A stretch of 64,000 nt of DNA from Burkholderia oklahomensis C6786 (GCF_000959365.1 NZ_CP009555.1:2976001-3040000); one strand, 5' to 3'; counted from the first letter of the stretch, positions 52,282-64,000 are shown. The notes: a model not told the origin generated them from the sequence alone. Numbers and translations: made by a program.

Positions 52282-53969
52282 ATGAATCACCCGAAACACA
52301 TCGATCCGCGCCTCGATCCGACCCGCGTGATCCGTGCGCCGCGCGGCGGCGAGAAGCGCTGCAAGAACTGGCTCGCCGAAGCCGCATACCGGATGATCCA
52401 GAACAATCTCGATCCGGAGGTCGCCGAGCACCCGCACGCGCTCGTCGTCTACGGCGGCATCGGCCGCGCGGCGCGCAACTGGGACTGCTTCGATCAGATC
52501 CTCGCGTCGCTCAGGGACCTGAACGACGACGAGACGCTGCTCGTGCAATCGGGCAAGCCGGTCGGCGTGTTCCGCACGCACGAGAACGCGCCGCGCGTGC
52601 TGATCGCGAACTCGAACCTCGTCCCGCACTGGGCGACGTGGGATCACTTCAACGAGCTCGATCGCAAGGGCCTGATGATGTACGGCCAGATGACGGCGGG
52701 CAGCTGGATCTACATCGGCAGCCAGGGGATCGTGCAGGGCACGTACGAGACGTTCTTCTCGGTCGCGAACCAGCACTTCAACGGCGATCCGAGCGGCCGC
52801 TGGATCCTGACGGGCGGTCTCGGCGGGATGGGCGGCGCGCAGCCGCTCGCGGCGACGATGGCGGGCTTCTCGATGATCGCGGTCGAATGCGACGAATCGC
52901 GGATCGACTTCCGCCTGAAGACGCGCTACGTCGACAAGAAGGCGAAGACGCTCGACGAAGCGCTCGCGATGATCGACGAGGCGAGGCGCGCGGGCAAGCC
53001 GGTGTCGATCGGCCTGCTCGGCAACGCGGCCGACGTGTTCGCGGAGATCGTCGCGCGCGGCATCACGCCGGACTGCGTGACCGACCAGACGAGCGCGCAC
53101 GATCCGATCAACGGCTACCTGCCGCAGGGCTGGACCGTCGAGCAGTGGCGCGAAGCGCAGAAGGTCGAACCGCAGAGCATCGTGAAGGCGGCGAAGCAGT
53201 CGATGGCGGTACAGGTGCGCGCGATGCTGACGCTGCAGGCGCGCGGCGCGGCGACGCTCGACTACGGCAACAACATCCGCCAGATGGCGCTCGAGATGGG
53301 CGTCGAGAACGCGTTCGACTTCCCGGGCTTCGTGCCCGCATACATCCGGCCGCTCTTCTGCGAGGGCAAGGGGCCGTTCCGCTGGGTCGCGCTGTCGGGC
53401 GATCCCGAGGACATCTACAAGACCGACCAGAAGGTCAAGGAGCTGATCCCCGACGATCCGCACCTGCACAACTGGCTCGACATGGCGCGCGAGCGCATCG
53501 CGTTCCAGGGCCTGCCCGCGCGGATCTGCTGGGTCGGCGTGAAGGATCGCTATCGCCTCGGCCAGGCGTTCAACGAGATGGTGAAGAACGGCGAGCTGAA
53601 GGCGCCGATCGTGATCGGCCGCGATCACCTCGACACCGGCTCGGTCGCGAGCCCGAACCGCGAAACGGAATCGATGAAGGACGGCTCGGACGCGGTCAGC
53701 GACTGGCCGCTCCTCAATGCGCTCCTGAACACCGCGGGCGGCGCGTCGTGGGTGTCGCTGCATCACGGCGGCGGCGTCGGGATGGGCTTCTCGCAGCACG
53801 CGGGCGTCGTGATCGTCGCCGACGGCACCGATGCCGCGCACGAGCGCCTCGGCCGCGTGCTGTTCAACGATCCGGCCACGGGCGTGATGCGCCATGCGGA
53901 TGCCGGCTACGAGCTCGCGCAGCGCACCGCGAAGGAAGCGGGCCTCAAGCTGCCGATGCTCGGACGCTG

Positions 53970-53970
<1 letters not shown>
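52282..53970 (+). CDS. hutU: Urocanate hydratase
   Basis: NAD-dependent urocanase converting urocanate to 4-imidazolone-5-propionate. Its 562 residues are full length. Typical stretches are [36 protein letters not shown], and the catalytic-Cys stretch [11 protein letters not shown], then [20 protein letters not shown]. Second catabolic enzyme of the operon. Confidence 0.97.
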
Positions 53971-55833
<1,863 letters not shown>

Positions 55834-55846
55834 CCGGAAGACAAGC

Positions 55847-57229
55847 ATGACGAAAATCGATTCGATGTTGTTTGCCGGGCATGCCTATCTGCCCGGCGGC
55901 TGGCAGCGCGACGTGCTGCTGCGCTGGGACGCGACGGGCGCGCTCGTCGACGTCCGCGCGAACGCGGCGGCGCCGGCGGGCGTCGCGCGCGCGAACGGGC
56001 CGCTCATGCCCGGCATGCCGAACCTGCATTCGCACGCGTTCCAGCGCGCGATGGCGGGGCTCACCGAATATCGCGCGAACCCGTCCGACACGTTCTGGAG
56101 CTGGCGCGACCTGATGTACCGCTTCGCGCTGAAGATCACGCCCGACGCGCTCGCCGCGGTCGCGCGCTGGCTCTATGTCGAGATGCTGAAGAGCGGTTAT
56201 ACGTCGGTGTGCGAATTTCATTACGTCCATCACGCGCCGGACGGCGCGCGCTATCCGCGGCGTGCGGAGCTGGCCGCGCGCGTCGTCGGCGCGGCGCAAG
56301 ACGCGGGCATCGGCATCACGATGCTGCCCGTCGCGTATCAGTACAGCGGCTTCGGCGAACGCGCGCCGCGCGACGACCAGCGCCGCTTCATCAACGCGCC
56401 CGACGCGCTGCTCGCGCTCGTCGACGAGTTGCGCGGCGAATTGCCCGAGCACGGCGGGCTGCGCTACGGCATCGCGCCGCATTCGCTGCGCGCGGTGTCG
56501 GAAAGCGGCTTGCGCGAATTGCTCGGCGGATTGCCGGCCGGCGCGCCGGTGCACATCCACATCGCCGAGCAGACGGCGGAAGTCGACGACTGCGTGCGCG
56601 CGTACGGCGCGCGGCCGGTGCAGTGGCTGCTCGACCGCTTCGACGTGAACGCGCGCTGGTGCCTCGTGCATGCGACGCATCTCGACGCGGCCGAGACGAG
56701 CGCGCTCGCGCGCAGCGGTGCGATCGCGGGCCTGTGTCCGACGACCGAGGCGAATCTCGGCGACGGAATTTTCCCGGCGGTCGACTATCTCGCGGCGGGC
56801 GGCGCGATCGGCATCGGCTCGGACAGCCATGCGGCCGTCGACTGGCGCGCCGAACTGCGCCTCTTCGAATACGGGCAGCGGCTCGTGCGGCGCGAGCGCA
56901 ACGTGCTCGCCGATTCGGCGCATACTCACGTGGCGGACCGTCTGTTCGCGGCATCGCTCGCGGGCGGCGCATGCGCGGCCGGCCGGCCGGTCGGCGCGCT
57001 CGAAGCGGGCCGGCGCGCCGACTGGATCGTGCTCGATCCCGCCCATCCGTCGATCGCGGAGCACGGCAGCGATGCGTGGCTGTCGGGCGCGGTATTCGCC
57101 GAGCACGGCGACACGCCGGTGCTCGACGTGTACGTCGGCGGCGAGCAGGTCGTGAGCGCGCGCCGGCATCGCGACGAGGAATCCGCATACGCCGGGTATC
57201 GCGCGGCGCTCGCGCAATTGCTGCGCTGA
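55847..57229 (+). CDS. hutF: Formimidoylglutamate deiminase
   Basis: Amidohydrolase that deaminates formimidoylglutamate to N-formylglutamate, marking the five-step pathway. It has 460 residues. The metal motif is MPNLHSHAFQRAMAGL. Others are IHIAEQTAEVDDC, CLVHATHLDA and IGSDSHAAVDWRAELR. Together with hutG this shows the route through formylglutamate, not the one-step HutG formiminoglutamase. Confidence 0.96.
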   Translation: MTKIDSMLFAGHAYLPGGWQRDVLLRWDATGALVDVRANAAAPAGVARANGPLMPGMPNLHSHAFQRAMAGLTEYRANPSDTFWSWRDLMYRFALKITPDALAAVARWLYVEMLKSGYTSVCEFHYVHHAPDGARYPRRAELAARVVGAAQDAGIGITMLPVAYQYSGFGERAPRDDQRRFINAPDALLALVDELRGELPEHGGLRYGIAPHSLRAVSESGLRELLGGLPAGAPVHIHIAEQTAEVDDCVRAYGARPVQWLLDRFDVNARWCLVHATHLDAAETSALARSGAIAGLCPTTEANLGDGIFPAVDYLAAGGAIGIGSDSHAAVDWRAELRLFEYGQRLVRRERNVLADSAHTHVADRLFAASLAGGACAAGRPVGALEAGRRADWIVLDPAHPSIAEHGSDAWLSGAVFAEHGDTPVLDVYVGGEQVVSARRHRDEESAYAGYRAALAQLLR

Positions 57230-57492
57230 GTCCGCAATTGGATTGCGCGAACGCGTGATGGTACGAAGGTACGGAAGCGCGGCCGCCGCGCAATGCGGTT
57301 AGCATATGTGCCGCATCCGGCATCCGGCATCCGGCGCGAGGGCTGGGCCGCCGCACGCACCGAGACGAAGTGCATGCAAGCCGAGCGCCTCGCGCACGCA
57401 GCGCCGCAACCGGCCGCCGCATGCGCGGCGCGCGCCGCGGATCGGCCGGCGCGCCGCGCGAGGCGCCGCATCATCAACGAGGTCGAACGATC

Positions 57493-58296
57493 ATGAACAC
57501 CGCATCGCATCCGCCGGTATTCACGTTGCATCGCGGCACGCTGCCGCTGCTCGTGTCGATACCGCACGCGGGCACCCACATTCCCGAAGAAATCGCCGCG
57601 ACGATGACGCTCGTTGCACGCTACGTCGACGACTGCGACTGGCATCTCGAGCGGCTGTACGATTTCGCGAAGGCGCTCGGCGCGTCGGTGCTCGTGCCGT
57701 CGCACGCGCGCTACGTCGTCGACCTGAACCGTCCGCCCGACGACGCGAACCTCTATCCGGGCCAGGACACGACGGGCCTCGTGCCCGTCGATACGTTCGA
57801 CAAGGCGCCGCTGTACGCGGACGGCGACGAGCCGACCGTCACCGAGATCGCGCGCCGTCGCGAGCGGTACTGGACGCCGTATCACGATGCGCTCGCGGGC
57901 GAGCTTCAGCGCCTGAAGCGCGAACACGGCCGCGCGCTGCTATGGGAAGCGCATTCGATCCGCTCGCACGTGCCGCGCTTCTTCGACGGCCGGCTGCCGG
58001 ACTTCAACTTTGGCACGTCGAGCGGCGCGAGCGCGGCGCCGGGGCTCGCCGACAAGCTGGCCGCGCTCGTCGACAAGCACGGCGGCTACACGTCGATCGC
58101 GAACGGACGCTTCAAGGGCGGCTACATCACGCGGCACTACGGCGCACCGGAGGACGGCGTGCAATCGGTGCAACTCGAGCTCGTGCAGGCGACCTACATG
58201 GAAGAGGTGCGGCCTTATTCGTACGACGAAGCGAAGGCGCGGCGCATCGCGCCGCTGCTCGAGGCGCTCCTGAAGGCCGCGCTCGAGCATCGTTGA
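57493..58296 (+). CDS. hutG: N-formylglutamate deformylase
   Basis: Hydrolyses N-formylglutamate to formate and glutamate, the final step. It has 267 residues of the N-formylglutamate amidohydrolase family: LVSIPHAGTHIPEEI, VDLNRPPDDANLYPG and LLWEAHSIRSHVPRFF. The ATG at 57493 (MNTASHPPVFTLHRG) lies 263 bp after hutF. In that gap is a short GCATCCG triplication (57313-57333). Confidence 0.95.
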   Translation: MNTASHPPVFTLHRGTLPLLVSIPHAGTHIPEEIAATMTLVARYVDDCDWHLERLYDFAKALGASVLVPSHARYVVDLNRPPDDANLYPGQDTTGLVPVDTFDKAPLYADGDEPTVTEIARRRERYWTPYHDALAGELQRLKREHGRALLWEAHSIRSHVPRFFDGRLPDFNFGTSSGASAAPGLADKLAALVDKHGGYTSIANGRFKGGYITRHYGAPEDGVQSVQLELVQATYMEEVRPYSYDEAKARRIAPLLEALLKAALEHR

Positions 58297-59299
58297 CATC
58301 GTTGCCGCGGCGGTCGCGTTTTCGCGGCACGTTGCTCGGGATGGCGCGCGGCGTGCGGAGCCGCGCCGTTGCACGCGATTCGGGACGAATGCGATCTTCG
58401 TTCGCGATTCGCACGCTTGCTGCGCGAAGCGTGCGTGCGAAGCGGCGATGTTTCGGATTCCGATCGGGCAGCGCGGAAATGCCGCGCGATGCGTGCGTTC
58501 ATCGATACTTGTCGTCGAATATTTTAAGCAGCGCTTCCGACGCATACCAAGGGAAAACCCTGACTTCGTATTTTTGAAACGGAATTGACTGCGTTTCCAG
58601 ATACGATAAGCTGATTGTCAGCTAGCCGTCACATCGATAACGGCGGCGTTTTCCGACGCCGCCGCCATGCGCGAACGCGCTGCTGCGATGTTCGCGACGA
58701 TCGACCGGCCTGCCGGGCGGCGGCGCATGCCGAGTCGCATCGCCGCCTGCCGCGTTCAATACTTTAAACAGTCAGTCGAGTGTGATCGTGAGAGTCCAAG
58801 GCCCCTTGGTCAGACGGGATCGAAGTCGGCGCGCGAGTCTTCCGCGCGCCGTCGATGCTGCCGACGACGGCTGCGGCAAGTTTCTCGCCAGCCCAAGCCC
58901 GTCCATCTTCACCACCGTGTCCCGGCGCTCCATGCGCCGTCACAACGCGGTCGCCGCGCGCGCCTACATGGCGGTTCACGACGACGGCGTCGCATCGCTG
59001 TTGCCCTAGCGCCTCTTTTCGTCACTCGCCGGTTCGTCGCTGCTGCGCACCTTCGCGATGTCGCGATGCGTGCGAAGGGACGGTGCGCGCGCCACATCGC
59101 GCGAAGTCCGGCCGTCGCGTCGCCGCGCGACGTGCGCATCCGTCGAGTCGACGTTTCATCTCACCGTGCGCTGCGTGCATGTGTGTTCGAGCATGCGCGC
59201 CCGTGCGCGACGTCCTTCCCGTTTTTCGCGACGAGCGCGAGGTCGCATCGCACGTTTCGTGCGCGCGTTCGCCGCTCGTGTCGAATCGGAGGAAATGCG
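58297..59299. other. Non-coding stretch between hutG and the gamma-glutamyl operon
   Basis: About 1 kb with no supported gene. A partly AT-rich section near 58500-58620 holds a hairpin AGCTGA-TTG-TCAGCT (58609-58623). A 14-bp palindrome, CCAAGG-CC-CCTTGG, lies at 58796-58809. Either may be an operator for the next operon. Frames here are Arg-rich shadows. Confidence 0.45.
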
Positions 59300-60094
59300 A
59301 TGGATGAACGCATCGACACCGCGCCGCGGGCTGTCGTCGGCATCTGTGCGGATCGCAAGACGGTCGGCCTGCATGTCGCGCACGTCGCAGGCGAGAAATA
59401 CCTGACCGCGGTCGTCGACGGCGCGCTCGCGCTCGCGATCGTGCTGCCCGCGCTCGGCGCGCGGCAGCGCGCGGGCGAACTGCTCGCGCTCGTCGACGGC
59501 CTGCTGTTGACGGGCAGCTATTCGAACGTCGAGCCCGCGCGCTACGACGGCCCGGCAAGCGCGCCCGGCACGCTGCACGACGCGGCGCGCGACGCGACCA
59601 CGCTGCCGCTCGTGCGCGCGGCGATCGACGCCGGCGTGCCCGTGCTCGCGATCTGCCGCGGGATGCAGGAGCTGAACGTCGCGTACGGCGGCACGCTGTA
59701 TCAGGAAGTGCATGCGATGAGCGGCCATGCCGATCATCGCGAGGACCTGTCCGCGTCGGTCGACGTGCAGTACGGCCCCGCGCATCCGATCCGGCTCGAG
59801 CCGGGCGGCCTGCTGCGGCGCCTCGCGCACGGCGCGGAAACCGTCCAAGTCAACTCGCTGCACGCGCAAGGCATCGAACGGCTCGGCGACGGGCTGACCG
59901 TCGAGGCGCGCGCGCCGGACGGGCTCGTCGAAGCGATCGGCGTGCGCGATGCGCGTGCGTTCGCGCTCGGCGTGCAATGGCATCCGGAATGGCGGTTCGA
60001 CGGCAATCCGCTGTCGCGAGAAATTTTTGCGGCGTTCGGCGCGGCGTGCCGCGCCCGAATGCGCAGGACGGCCGAGCGCGCGACACGCGCGTGA
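59300..60094 (+). CDS. Class I glutamine amidotransferase-like gamma-glutamyl hydrolase (PuuD-like)
   Basis: A 264-residue peptidase C26-type hydrolase. The nucleophile is C119 in LAICRGMQELNVAYGG and the His/Glu pair is H228 and E230 in GVQWHPEWRF. In the Puu pathway PuuD removes glutamate from gamma-glutamyl-GABA. It is next to a gamma-glutamylpolyamine synthetase and a polyamine aminotransferase, which supports that reaction. The ATG at 59300 follows GGAGGAAATGC. Confidence 0.9.
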   Translation: MDERIDTAPRAVVGICADRKTVGLHVAHVAGEKYLTAVVDGALALAIVLPALGARQRAGELLALVDGLLLTGSYSNVEPARYDGPASAPGTLHDAARDATTLPLVRAAIDAGVPVLAICRGMQELNVAYGGTLYQEVHAMSGHADHREDLSASVDVQYGPAHPIRLEPGGLLRRLAHGAETVQVNSLHAQGIERLGDGLTVEARAPDGLVEAIGVRDARAFALGVQWHPEWRFDGNPLSREIFAAFGAACRARMRRTAERATRA

Positions 60095-60126
60095 CGGCCG
60101 TCGAAGCTTATCGAAGAGAGGCTCAC

Positions 60127-61461
60127 ATGCAAGACATCGATGATTTTCTGAGGCAGCACCGGATCACCGAAGTGGAAGCGATCATCCCCGACATGGCGGG
60201 GATCGCACGCGGCAAGATCATCCCGCGCAACAAGTTCGAAACGGGCGAATCGATGCGATTGCCGCAGGCGGTGATGGTGCAGACCGTCACCGGCGACTAC
60301 CCGGAAGACGGCACGCTGACGGGCGTGACCGATCCCGACATGGTGTGCGTGCCCGACGCGTCGACGATCTGCCTGATTCCGTGGGCGGTCGATCCGACCG
60401 CGCAGGTGATTCACGACTGTGTGCATTTCGACGGCTCGCCCGTCGAGATCTCGCCGCGCTTCGTGCTGCGCCGCGTGCTCGATCTGTATCGCGCGAAAGG
60501 ATGGAAGCCCGTCGTCGCGCCGGAGCTCGAATTCTATCTGGTCGACATGAACAAGGACCCGGATTTGCCGCTGCGGCCGCCCGTCGGGCGCACGGGGCGC
60601 GCGGAGACGGGGCGGCAGTCGTACTCGATCGAAGCGGTCAACGAGTTCGATCCGTTGTTCGAAGATATCTACGAATACTGCGAGCTGCAGGGCCTCGACA
60701 TCGACACGCTGATTCACGAAGTCGGCGCCGCGCAGATGGAGATCAACTTCCTGCACGGCAACGCGCTGTCGCTCGCCGACCAGGTGTTCCTGTTCAAGCG
60801 TACGGTGCGCGAGGCGGCGCTGCGCCACAACATGTATGCGACGTTCATGGCGAAACCGATGGAGAACGAGCCCGGCTCGGCGATGCATATTCATCAGAGC
60901 ATCGTCGACATCGAGACGGGCCGCAATCTCTTCATCGGCGCGAGCGGCGACGCGACGCCGATGTTCCGCAGCTATCTCGCCGGGCTGCAGAAATACACGC
61001 CCGCGCTGATGCCGATCTTCGCGCCGTACATCAATTCGTATCGCCGGCTGTCGCGTTTCATGGCCGCGCCGATCAACGTGCAGTGGGGCTACGACAACCG
61101 CACGGTCGGCTTCCGGATCCCGCATTCGGCGGCGGCCGCGCGGCGGATCGAGAACCGGATTCCGGGCGTCGACTGCAATCCGTATCTCGCGATCGCGGGC
61201 ACGCTCGCGGCCGGCTATCTCGGCGTCACGCAGGCGCTCGAGCCGACCCAGCCGCTCGCGAGCGACGGCTACAGCCTGCCGTATCAGCTGCCGCGCAATC
61301 TCGAGGAAGGGCTCACGCTGATGAGCGCATGCACGCCGCTCGCCGAGATGCTCGGCGAGAAATTCGTGAAGGCCTATCTCGCGCTGAAGGAAACGGAGTA
61401 CGAAGCATTTTTCCGCGTGATCAGCTCGTGGGAACGCCGGCACTTGCTGCTGCACGTTTGA
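60127..61461 (+). CDS. Glutamine synthetase-like gamma-glutamylpolyamine synthetase
   Basis: A 444-residue glutamine-synthetase-fold ligase of the PuuA/SpuI type. It would join glutamate to putrescine or another polyamine with ATP. Residues APELEFYLVDMN, IHEVGAAQMEINFLHGN, GSAMHIHQSIVD and GVDCNPYLAIAGTLAAG match the metal and nucleotide sites of the family. The start at 60127 follows GAGAGG. Co-directional with the PuuD-like gene and the aminotransferase, 32 and 34 bp apart. Confidence 0.91.
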   Translation: MQDIDDFLRQHRITEVEAIIPDMAGIARGKIIPRNKFETGESMRLPQAVMVQTVTGDYPEDGTLTGVTDPDMVCVPDASTICLIPWAVDPTAQVIHDCVHFDGSPVEISPRFVLRRVLDLYRAKGWKPVVAPELEFYLVDMNKDPDLPLRPPVGRTGRAETGRQSYSIEAVNEFDPLFEDIYEYCELQGLDIDTLIHEVGAAQMEINFLHGNALSLADQVFLFKRTVREAALRHNMYATFMAKPMENEPGSAMHIHQSIVDIETGRNLFIGASGDATPMFRSYLAGLQKYTPALMPIFAPYINSYRRLSRFMAAPINVQWGYDNRTVGFRIPHSAAAARRIENRIPGVDCNPYLAIAGTLAAGYLGVTQALEPTQPLASDGYSLPYQLPRNLEEGLTLMSACTPLAEMLGEKFVKAYLALKETEYEAFFRVISSWERRHLLLHV

Positions 61462-61495
61462 GCGCGCGCTCGCGCGCCGCATTCAGGAGATCAAA

Positions 61496-62920
61496 GTGAC
61501 GTATCGAACCGAAGACATCGCTCTTGTACAGCCGCTGCGCGCGACCGCGTCGCAGCGCAGCACCGCGCAATACCGCGCGCTCGACGCCGCGCATCACATC
61601 CATCCGTTTTCCGACATGGGCGCGCTCAATCGCGCGGGCAGCCGCGTGATCGTGAAGGCCGAGGGCGTCTATCTGTGGGATTCCGACGGCAACAAGATCA
61701 TCGACGGGATGGCCGGGCTCTGGTGCGTGAACGTCGGCTACGGACGCGAAGAGCTGATCGAGGCGGGCAGCCGCCAGTTGCGCGAGCTGCCGTTCTACAA
61801 CACGTTCTTCAAGACGACGCATCCGCCGATCATCGAGCTGTCGGCGCTGCTCGCCGACATCGCGCCGCCGTCGTTCAATCACTTCTTCTATTGCAACAGC
61901 GGGTCGGAAGGCAACGACACGGTGCTGCGCGTCGTCCATCAATACTGGCGCACGCGGAACCAGCCGCAGAAGAAGGTCGTGATCTCGCGCAGGAACGCCT
62001 ACCACGGCTCGACGATCGCGGGCGCGACGCTCGGCGGCATGGGCTACATGCACGAGCAGATGCCGTCGAAGGTCGAGCATATCGTCCATATCGATCAGCC
62101 GTACTTCTTCGGCGAAGCGGGCGAAGGACAGACACCCGAAGAGTTCGGACTCGAACGCGCGCGGCAGCTCGAAGCGAAGATCGTCGAGCTCGGCGCGGAG
62201 AACGTCGCCGCGTTCATCGGCGAGCCGTTCCAGGGCGCGGGCGGCGTGATCTTTCCGCCGTCGACGTACTGGCCCGAGATCGAGCGGATCTGCCGCAAGT
62301 ACGACGTGCTGCTCGTCGCCGACGAAGTGATCGGCGGGTTCGGGCGCACCGGCGAATGGTTCGCGCATCGGCACGTCGGCTTCGAGCCGGACCTGATGAC
62401 GCTCGCGAAGGGGCTGACGAGCGGCTACGTGCCGATGGGCGCCGTCGCGCTGTCCGACCGGATCGCCGACGCGCTGATCGCGCACGGCGAGTTCAATCAC
62501 GGGATGACGTATTCGGGGCACCCGGTCGCGGCGGCCGTCGCGGTCGCGAATCTGAAGGTGCTGCGCGACGAGAAGATCGTCGAGCGCGTGAAGACCGACA
62601 CCGGCCCGTACTTCCAGCAGAGGCTGCGCGAGACCTTCGCGAATCATCCGATCGTCGGCGAGATCGCGGGCGCGGGGCTCGTCGCGGGCCTTCAGCTCGC
62701 GCGCGAGCCGGGCGCGCGCAAGCGCTTCGAGAACGGCGGCGAGGTCGGCACGATCTGCCGCGACTACTGCTTCAACGGCAACCTGGTCATGCGCGCGACG
62801 GGCGACCGGATGCTGCTGTCGCCGCCGCTCGTGATCTCGAAGCCGGAGATCGACGAGATCGTCGAGAAGGCGAAGCGGGCGATCGATGCGACGGCGAAGC
62901 AACTGGGCATGGCGTCGTAG
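61496..62920 (+). CDS. Class III aminotransferase, putrescine-pyruvate type (SpuC-like)
   Basis: A 474-residue PLP-dependent omega-aminotransferase. The Schiff-base Lys is about K305 in LMTLAKGLTSGYVPMGA, and FYCNSGSEGNDTVLRV and LVADEVIGGFGRTG are typical. The SpuC family converts putrescine to 4-aminobutyraldehyde with pyruvate; beta-alanine or other amines are possible. The GTG at 61496 follows AGGAG. It completes a polyamine-breakdown operon, although no dehydrogenase for the aldehyde is in the window. Confidence 0.91.
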   Translation: MTYRTEDIALVQPLRATASQRSTAQYRALDAAHHIHPFSDMGALNRAGSRVIVKAEGVYLWDSDGNKIIDGMAGLWCVNVGYGREELIEAGSRQLRELPFYNTFFKTTHPPIIELSALLADIAPPSFNHFFYCNSGSEGNDTVLRVVHQYWRTRNQPQKKVVISRRNAYHGSTIAGATLGGMGYMHEQMPSKVEHIVHIDQPYFFGEAGEGQTPEEFGLERARQLEAKIVELGAENVAAFIGEPFQGAGGVIFPPSTYWPEIERICRKYDVLLVADEVIGGFGRTGEWFAHRHVGFEPDLMTLAKGLTSGYVPMGAVALSDRIADALIAHGEFNHGMTYSGHPVAAAVAVANLKVLRDEKIVERVKTDTGPYFQQRLRETFANHPIVGEIAGAGLVAGLQLAREPGARKRFENGGEVGTICRDYCFNGNLVMRATGDRMLLSPPLVISKPEIDEIVEKAKRAIDATAKQLGMAS

Positions 62921-63297
62921 CTCAGGGCTGGCGGCGCGACGGGCGGCGGCCGTTCCGAATGGCATGCGTTTCGGGCGCAGCGATCCGCCTTCGTTTGCTT
63001 GGTGCGTGCGATTGCGAACAGACGATCCGCGAACGTCGCCGCACTGCTTGCGAACGCGATTCCGAGCGGCGTTCTTGCACGGCGGGAGGTGGAAAGAAGG
63101 GGCGTCGCGATCGCGCGGAGCCGATCCGCCGCTCGATCGCGATGCGCGCAAAGCGCCGGCTTGACGGGCCGGCGCATTCCACTTCGAGTCGAGACTGCCG
63201 CATCCGGCGACCGTGGTCGCGCGCGTCACGCGTCGAGCATCACGGAGAGAACACGCTCTCCGGCCGTCAAGCGAGCGCGGGAACGACCCGAGCGTGC
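62921..63297. other. Non-coding stretch after aminotransferase, with two hairpins
   Basis: About 380 bp without a supported gene. A hairpin GCGCCGGC (63153-63160) and GCCGGCGC (63168-63175) may end the polyamine operon. A second, CGGAGAG-AACACG-CTCTCCG (63243-63262), lies between it and the 3' end of the membrane gene on the minus strand. Confidence 0.5.
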
Positions 63298-63822
63298 TCA
63301 GCTTCCGCGCGCTTCCCTTGCCGAGGATTCCCACTCGTGCGGCAGCGATTCTGGGTCGAGCCAGCGCACACGTTTCAGCGCGCGGTAGATGACGAAATAC
63401 AGCGGAATCTGCACCACGGCGAATGCGAAGATGATCCACGCGAAGCCCGGATCGACCGGATGAGCGCCGGCCGCCAGGAAAACGCCGAACGCGAGCACGG
63501 CGAGCAGCGCCGCCATGCCTGCGTAGGATAGCCAACGAAACAGCCGGACGGCCCGGCGCTTCCCTTTGCCGATGCCGACCACCAGCATGGCCGCCGTGCC
63601 CACGACGATCTCTTCGAGCCGGTGGTTTTCCGCCGTAAATCTTGCGACGTCGCCCAGGCAGTCGAAGAGCGCCATGGCCGTCGTGCTGACCGCCACGAAG
63701 AACGCCATGCCCGCTGGGATGGCTTGCGGCGATGCGCAGGAGGGGCGATTTCCGGGGCGTTCAGCGATGCGGTGGGCTTGACGCGCAGCCGTCGCGTCAG
63801 TCGAATGATCGAAGTTCGTCAA
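63298..63822 (-). CDS. Small membrane protein of unknown function
   Basis: About 174 residues from a TTG at 63822, with GGGAG 7 bp upstream. Two to four hydrophobic segments, the clearest LSYAGMAALLAVLAFGVFLA and FAWIIFAFAVVQIPLYFVIY. A shorter start at 63708 (MAFFVAVSTT) is possible. I do not recognise the family. It is coupled to the frame on its right: that frame's TGA overlaps this TTG. Immunity protein, transporter subunit or other roles cannot be told apart. Confidence 0.5.
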   Translation of the reverse strand: MTNFDHSTDATAARQAHRIAERPGNRPSCASPQAIPAGMAFFVAVSTTAMALFDCLGDVARFTAENHRLEEIVVGTAAMLVVGIGKGKRRAVRLFRWLSYAGMAALLAVLAFGVFLAAGAHPVDPGFAWIIFAFAVVQIPLYFVIYRALKRVRWLDPESLPHEWESSAREARGS

Positions 63823-63998
63823 TGCGCGGCTCCCGGACGATGGCTGACGCCGACTTGGAATTGCAGAATGGGCGCGGGCGTGCCGGGCTGAGGCGGCGTC
63901 ATCGGACGATCGGGGACGAGGAGCCGAGCGGGGTGGTCGAGGTCCTGCCGTGTCCCGGTGCCGAGATGCTGCTGCATCCGGTCGGCCCCGTGAGCGAC
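63819..63998 (-). CDS. Possible 3' end of a minus-strand gene cut by the window edge
   Basis: A minus-strand frame open from the right edge to a TGA at 63819-63821, at least 59 codons, ending QFQVGVSHRPGAAH. Its stop overlaps the TTG of the membrane protein gene, as in translationally coupled pairs. The peptide is Pro-, Arg- and Gln-rich and matches no family I recognise, so it may be a shadow. Confidence 0.3.
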   Translation of the reverse strand, partial: VAHGADRMQQHLGTGTRQDLDHPARLLVPDRPMTPPQPGTPAPILQFQVGVSHRPGAAH

Positions 63999-64000
63999 GG

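Overview
The window is about 68% G+C, almost fully coding, with third-position G/C bias and long antisense shadow frames. Gene content and protein wording point to a Burkholderia, most likely of the pseudomallei/thailandensis group. That placement is inference from recognised families; no rRNA marker is present. I see no tRNA, rRNA, CRISPR array or insertion sequence.

Layout. (1) 1-4785: end of the arginine succinyltransferase (ast) operon, astA (cut by the left edge)-astD-astB-astE, on +. (2) 4817-7937: glutathione transferase, a basic amino acid binding protein and an acyl-lipid desaturase. (3) 8303-12147: cyoABCD, a cytochrome bo ubiquinol oxidase on -, without cyoE. (4) 12545-41042: a large block for nitric oxide and low-oxygen life. 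It holds a hemerythrin, NsrR, a DUF2249 protein, sufBCDSU-sufT, nnrS, a chemoreceptor, hemN, a DNR-type Crp/Fnr regulator, an NnrS/heme-copper-like membrane protein, an NMO-like flavoprotein followed by ubiU-ubiV-ubiT (O2-independent ubiquinone synthesis), a DGC-domain protein, nrdD/nrdG (anaerobic ribonucleotide reductase), a second nnrS, another polytopic membrane protein, a DUF59 protein and quinol-type norB. (5) 41587-49543: accessory genes: alkB-type hydroxylase, photolyase, cysC, an orphan LuxR regulator, an alpha/beta hydrolase and an Sfp-type phosphopantetheinyl transferase. (6) 50016-58296: complete histidine utilisation operon hutH-C-U-D-I-F-G. (7) 59300-62920: gamma-glutamyl hydrolase, glutamylpolyamine synthetase and putrescine-type aminotransferase. 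(8) 63298-64000: a small membrane protein and an open frame running off the right edge.

How it fits together. Block 4 appears to be wired by three regulatory motifs readable in the DNA. NsrR-type 23-bp dyads lie before nsrR/DUF2249, nnrS-1, nnrS-2 and norB, with a weaker one before sufB. FNR/DNR boxes (TTGAT-N4-ATCAA type) lie before the chemoreceptor, hemN-dnr and probably nnrS-1 and the ubi operon. Two NrdR-like boxes lie 31 bp apart before nrdD. The NO sensor, the NO reductase, Fe-S repair (suf, sufT, DUF59), anaerobic haem, quinone and dNTP synthesis, and a chemoreceptor thus sit in one 28-kb region. The most unusual gene structure is nrdD: its C-terminal glycyl-radical segment is a separate 69-codon frame just after the nrdD stop codon.
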